Positions 59,464-64,000 of a stretch of 64,000 nt of DNA are shown piece by piece. This DNA comes from Multifurca ochricompacta. Taxonomy: Eukaryota; Basidiomycota; Agaricomycetes; Russulales; Russulaceae. How positions within the stretch are numbered: position 1 is the first letter of the stretch; each line of letters begins with the position of its first letter. The translations under genes were made by a program, and so were the position numbers. The DNA is taken from positions 372,001-436,000 of the forward strand of contig WTXG01000016.1 in the NCBI GenBank assembly GCA_022496185.1. The letters run 5' to 3'. The notes under the pieces were generated by a model, which was not told the origin of the DNA, did not search any database, and was given only the letters and a program-made list of their open reading frames with translations.

Positions 59464-62171
59464 GCTACCAAGTGCGCGCGAAAGCGACCATCGGCTTTGC
59501 GCTTGAATACCCACTTTGACTTGACGGCCTTACGGTCCGCCGGTAAGTCCACTAGGGTCCACGTCCCATTCTTGGCTAGTGCGTCCATCTCATATTGGCA
59601 CGCTTCTTGCCAGTCACCTGCAAACTCCGATTTCATTGCTTCCCGATACGTTAGTGGGTCGCAATAAGCGGCTGCTGCTAGCAAAGCCTGTTCACCCAGG
59701 TGCCCTTGATCATCCAACTCGGCATTGTCTTCGCCGAAGTACCATGGATTTCTGCGAGGGTTCTCTCGCAGTCTCCGAGGGGGCACGACCTGTGAAGCAG
59801 GGTCACCGGTCCGCTGAACCCGGAAAGTCCAGTTTCGTGGTGCGCGGGGTGGAGGTTCTTGCAGTGCGGCGCAAGAAGGCGGAGTGACAGGAATGGAAAC
59901 TTGTGCGCGTTGTGTAGCATCAGGGGAAGGTGTCCTTGGCGGACGGACCTCCCCTAGTCCCTGTGTAGAGACTGTCATAGGAAATGAAACTGCCAGGGGC
60001 CCCTCAAGGGCCGTGGGGTTCTCAGAACTAGTGGACGGCTCACCACTATCCTGAAATGGAAAGGAACGCTCATCAAAGATCACGTCGCGAGACATGATGA
60101 CCGCTCGGGTACTCTTATTCCATAACTGGTAACCCTTTGAACCCGGTTCATACCCGACAAACGTAGCCTTGATCGATCTCGGATCGAGCTTCCTGCATTT
60201 GTCCTCAGGCACGTGTACATATGCCTTGCATCTGAAGACCCGGAAGTATGAAACGTCTGGAGTGTGACCAGCACTCCAGAGCTCATGCGGTGTGCGCCAA
60301 CCTATCGTGCGGGTGGGAGTCCTGTTGTAAGTATGCACAGCAGTGTCCACTGCCAACTCCCAGAAGCCGAGGGACAATCCGGCGCCATGTAACATCGAGC
60401 GCACCTTGTCAAGGATCGTCCTGTTCCATCGCTCGGCTATCCCGTTTTGTTGTGGTGAACCCGGCATCGTTAACTTGTGCTCAATTCCCTTCTCGTCCAA
60501 TACTGATCGAAGAGCGCCTGACAAATACTCCCCTCCCCGGTCAGAGTGTAGCGCGCGCAGTTTCTCCGCAGTCTGGGTTTCAGCCCAGGCCAGGAATTTC
60601 TTGAAAGCGGCTGCACACTGATCCTTACTCTTTAGGAAGTACACCACTCCATGCCTGGAGTAGTCATCGATAAATGTTGCGATGTAAAGTGCGCCTTGAA
60701 TGGATTGGACTTGCATCGGCCCGGCCAGATCGCTGTGTACGATTTGAAGTAACCGGTCCGATTGCTTGTGAGAAGACTTGAAGGGAAGTCGCGACTGTTT
60801 CCCAAGTTCGCACCCGGAACACGGCGACTGATCGTGACTGATCGGAGCATCGAGAGTTATACCTTTTACAGATTCATGGTATCGCTTCAGGGCATCGTAT
60901 GACATGTGCCCCATGCGATGATGCCAGATGTCGATAGGAAGTGAAGTGTGCGCGTGCGCATTGAGGCCTGCCATGGAGGTGTCCAACCAGTAAAGGTTCG
61001 CCTCCAAGTAGCCTCGTGCTACTGTCCGGTCTTGGACTGAGATCAGAAAATGATTATCTTGGAACGAGATCCGAGCCCCCTTTTGGGCAAGAGCGCGCGT
61101 TGAGATGAAGCGCGTCTTCACGTCTGGAATGTGTAGAACGTTGTTCAGCGTGATTTCGGACTCTTTGTTCCCTACAGTGGTAGTGAATACCATGGTCCCA
61201 ACCCCGATCTGCTTCACATTAGAATTGTCACCTAAGCGCACTATTCCATGTGCGAGCTTGTATGTCGTGAAGTCTGATCGATGCAGGGTAATGTGATGAG
61301 TCGCACCAGAATCCATCATCCATCTGGATCTCTCAGCCGAGTACAGGGCAACACGGAGCTTGTCATTGTCGTTGGCTACCTCTACAATCGATGCTGAAGT
61401 GGTAGCTAAGTGAGCGTTCACCGCCTTATTGGCTGACGCTGCCTCCGTTGCCTTCTTGTCCTCTGCATCCTTCTTCTTCTTCCGACACTCCGTAGCCTTG
61501 TGCCCGCTTTTCTGACAATAAAAGCATTTAATATTTGGTTTATTTGACTTGTTTTTGATGGGCGCGGCTTTGTTGAGTGACGCGGAAGCTCCGGATCGCC
61601 GACCTTCCTCATTGAGAATGCGATCTTGTATGACCTGAGGTAAGAGGCCCGACGGTGCACTGGAAGCGAGTATCGTTGACACGACGGCTGAGTAAGACTT
61701 GGGTAGAGCCTTGATGAGGATAAATGAAAATTGGAGATCGGAGATCTCCATCTCGTTGTTCTTGAGACTGATGCGAGCTTCATTCAGCTTTTGCAATTGC
61801 GGGAGCATTGGCGAGGAGTCGTCAAGGGCAGTGCCTGTGAGGGAAGCCCAAGTGTTGAATGTTGACATAGATCCAACTCCTCCGTAGACACGATGCAGCT
61901 CGTCCCACTTAGCTTTACAAGTAGCAAACTTAGTATCATCTGCTACAGCCGTCCAGACGTCCTTCTGAGTGTAAACTTCAAGGACGCCTACGAGAACGCC
62001 TTCCTTTTCGTCCCAGTCTGCTGGGAGAGTAGGAGGCGGGGGACCAACTAAGTGGTTCCGGACGCCATTCATCCGGAAGATTGCCATCATGCGTGCCGAC
62101 CAAGTAGGCCAGTTTGCTCCATCGAGGATCTCGATCGTGGCTGAAGGTGGGAATGAAAATGTAGGGGCCAT
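59459..62171 (-). pseudogene. Copia polyprotein, N-terminal part (gag, protease, integrase, start of RT)
   Basis: Starts at the ATG at 62171 and runs open to the gypsy insertion; the present stop codon lies in the inserted LTR (ORF end at 59454). Gag-like N-terminus (LDGANWPTWSARMMAIF), CCHC zinc knuckle CFYCQKSGHKATEC, protease MMDSGATHHIT, the integrase finger HHRMGHMSYDAL..CSGCELGK, the DDE core VHSDLAGPM, LHSDRGGEYLS and QQNGIAERWNRT, then the conserved FGYEPGSKGY-like (FVGYEPGSKGYQLW) and WTLVDLPADRKAVKSKWVFK leading into the reverse transcriptase. Frame is uninterrupted over 2.7 kb. Together with 50947-52292 it would make a complete polyprotein. Confidence 0.93.
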
Positions 62172-62513
62172 GCTGCTAAGCGACGGTTTTCAATCTGGGT
62201 GGAGCGTTAGACCCAGATTATCAAGATCGGACCAACCCCGATGTATCCAACTGTAACGCTCTGAACTCGGAAGTCCAGTCCCTTGTTAGGGATTACTCAC
62301 ACGTGCTTCAGCGTCGCCACGCTACCTCGCACGGCTCGCGCGAAGCCCGGGTGAGGGGCCCAGTCTACACCGATCCACCGGTTCCAGGAGCCGGGGAATG
62401 GGGTTCTACAAGTGAACAGAGGCTTGCCTTTTCGGGAGATATCAAAAAACGCGTGATCTGAAAAGGAAGCTTGTGTAATAAAATGTCGATCTTCTTCTGG
62501 ATTATTCAGTTAC

Positions 62514-62530
62514 GGCCAGGGCCCATAACC
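62514..62530 (-). promoter_or_regulatory. Copia primer-binding site (half-tRNA type)
   Basis: On the minus strand directly next to the 5' LTR the sequence reads GGTTATGGGCCCTGGCC. This resembles the site used by Drosophila copia, which pairs with the anticodon region of initiator methionine tRNA rather than a 3' end. Confidence 0.7.
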
Positions 62531-62941
62531 TGTGGAAACGCAGCTGAGGTTAGATAAGCGCTACCTAAACGGGTAGCAAGATAATTCAGTTGTGAATGGT
62601 CAAAACTGCTATATTAATTAGTCTTTACCTAAACGGGTAGCAAGATAACTACGCGAGTAATGTTAGCTATACGCGTGGTAAAGATAATCTAAGTAAATAC
62701 TCACTTCAGTTGTGAATGGTCAAAACTGAAGTGTACAACACAGAAATAATGTCCTTAAATACTGTAAAGAGTGTGCTGTGCTATGGTCATAAAGGATTGT
62801 ATCTTTAATCATAAGTAATCATAGTAAACGAGTGGAATGTCAGTAGGTATATTACAATGTCCACTTAACTCCGTCTTGCACCGGCAACTCCGGTCACCTC
62901 TGATCCGGTCCGGCCAACTCTGATCCGTTACCGGCTCAACA
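62531..62941 (-). repeat. Copia LTR (5' LTR of the minus-strand element)
   Basis: 411 bp, ends TG...CA; carries the unmutated CpG state at all three positions that differ from the other copy. Confidence 0.95.
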
Positions 62942-64000
62942 GTTTCACGTCAATTGCCAACTATGTGGTGATGTAGAAAGCTGTGAACCAAGCGCACCCT
63001 GTTACCTTGTAGAAGTGAGTGTGGTGCCCGTGGCCCCTGTGTGCCAGGTTCATCTCCGTCATTCTATGGCGTTGACTTGTTGCCGTGGCGGTAAAATAAG
63101 TCCATGCGCGTTGGCCATGCACATGGCCATTCCACAAGATTCGCCGGAGCTCCCAGGGGTAATAATGATCACGGATCACGAATAACGCTGCCACCTTCTG
63201 AACCAGTAATATGCCCAATTCGCGTAGGGAGTCATGCCACTATGCGGATCCTTAGTGACGGTGCTAAAGTCGAGCTCTATTTCACGGAGCGGTCAGCGAT
63301 CGAGGTTCGTTAGGACAAGCGGAACAGGTTGGCTCGCTTTCGATCAGGTCCATCCCAATGACCTGTAAAGGTGTATGTAAGAAGGGCTCCGGATAGGATA
63401 ACTTTGACCAAGACTCGCATCTGTATAAAAAGGGATAGAGATATTGGGATCCTTGATCCGCAACATTGTGTGATTGAACTGAAGCGAACAGGTTGAGAAT
63501 TATAGCGTGGGAGGAAGCGGTGTACTTGCCTTGTAGCTCGCAGTCTCATCTGAGTAGGGAATATTGATATAAGAGTGTGTGTTGGTGTTGAGAGAAGACA
63601 GAAGAGTAAGAAGGGGGACGGAAATGCCCCCGCCTATCTTTTCCAATTTAACTATTGCCAGCCCAAGCCTCGGCCGGGCGTGATATTTCTGGCACTGGCG
63701 CTCATCACACTTGGCCCATGGGCATGGAATGAGAGAGCTGATCAGGTAAAAGTAGCCCCACTGGCTGGTGTGTAATTCCCGCGCAGGGAGGAATGCGGGG
63801 AAGTCTGAAATGTGTATAACCGTGTCTATCCATCACACTCGTATTTTTACCACTGGTTTATCGTCATCATGAGCTTTTCCTTCGTTATTGGGTCCCAAAT
63901 AATCGCATGATCGTTTTGAAAGATGGTTCGGAATCACCTCGTACGCTCTCTCTTTCTAATTCTCTCTTTCCAATACCCAGTATCACTTGACGTCGCCTTG
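62942..64000. other. Right flank of the nested transposon; no gene seen
   Basis: Begins with the right target duplication GTTTC (62942-62946). The rest has only short ORFs on both strands without recognisable motifs. Confidence 0.45.

Larger units (their letters stand above)
50525..62941 (-). mobile_element. Ty1/copia LTR retrotransposon, interrupted by a nested gypsy element
   Basis: Identical-length 411-bp LTRs (50525-50935 and 62531-62941) begin TGTGG and end CAACA, flanked by a GTTTC target duplication. The polyprotein runs on the minus strand and is cut into two parts by a 7161-bp gypsy element at 52298-59458. Without the insert and one TSD copy the element is about 5.25 kb and the polyprotein frame is uninterrupted (about 1352 aa). 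The element carries a primer-binding site next to its 5' LTR and a polypurine tract next to its 3' LTR. Confidence 0.95.

Noticed and set aside
1..64000. CRISPR arrays, telomere repeats, rRNA genes
   Set aside because: None of the regular spacer-repeat, telomeric or rRNA patterns was found; the microsatellites are simple repeats.

Overview
The window is nuclear DNA of a filamentous basidiomycete, most likely an agaricomycete. The evidence is many 50-80 nt GT-AG introns, a DUF6535-type relic (a family expanded in Agaricomycetes), chromodomain Ty3/gypsy and Ty1/copia elements, and basidiomycete-like signalling proteins. A Rhizoctonia/Ceratobasidium-like fungus would fit, but that is inference. 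I saw no rRNA, CRISPR, or convincing tRNA.

Layout. 1-16 kb is gene-dense: the 3' part of an MFS sugar transporter (+), an Mkk1/2 (Pek1)-type MAP kinase kinase (-), Mediator subunit Med1 (-), a decayed DUF6535 gene (+), the acetolactate synthase regulatory subunit ILV6 (+), and a PDK1/Pkh-type kinase with a C-terminal PH-like domain (-). About 16.2-27.2 kb is a gene desert with one decayed solo LTR. 27-46 kb is gene-dense again: a Ser/Pro-rich protein (-) divergent from UTP6 (+), a Ran1/Ksp1-like kinase (+), a Pho80-like cyclin (-) divergent from RPL12 (+), an FHS-type sugar permease (+) and GOT1 (-). 44-50.5 kb holds old duplicated relics. 50.5-62.9 kb is a nested transposon: a copia element (TSD GTTTC) whose reverse transcriptase is split by a younger, intact gypsy chromovirus (TSD CCTTC). 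The last 1 kb is featureless.

How the genes relate. Several encode nutrient and stress signalling parts (PDK1, cell-wall-integrity MAPKK, Ran1/Ksp1-like kinase, Pho80-like cyclin) and sugar uptake (two unrelated MFS families), next to housekeeping genes (RPL12, UTP6, GOT1, ILV6, Med1). They look like ordinary neighbours, not a functional cluster. Two divergent pairs share short intergenic promoters.

Quality signal. In PDK1, the Ran1-like kinase, UTP6, the cyclin and the Ser/Pro-rich gene, the modelled exons miss frame by exactly the number of bases lost at short homopolymer runs (8 sites). ILV6 and Med1 have one further unresolved frame break each. GOT1, RPL12, the MAPKK, the FHS permease and the gypsy polyprotein are clean. 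The simplest reading is under-called homopolymers in a long-read assembly, so these genes are annotated as probably functional.

I did not find a convincing new biological system. The best observations are the nested transposon with CpG-only LTR divergence, the frameshift pattern, and a stop-free 375-nt intron in the PDK1 gene.
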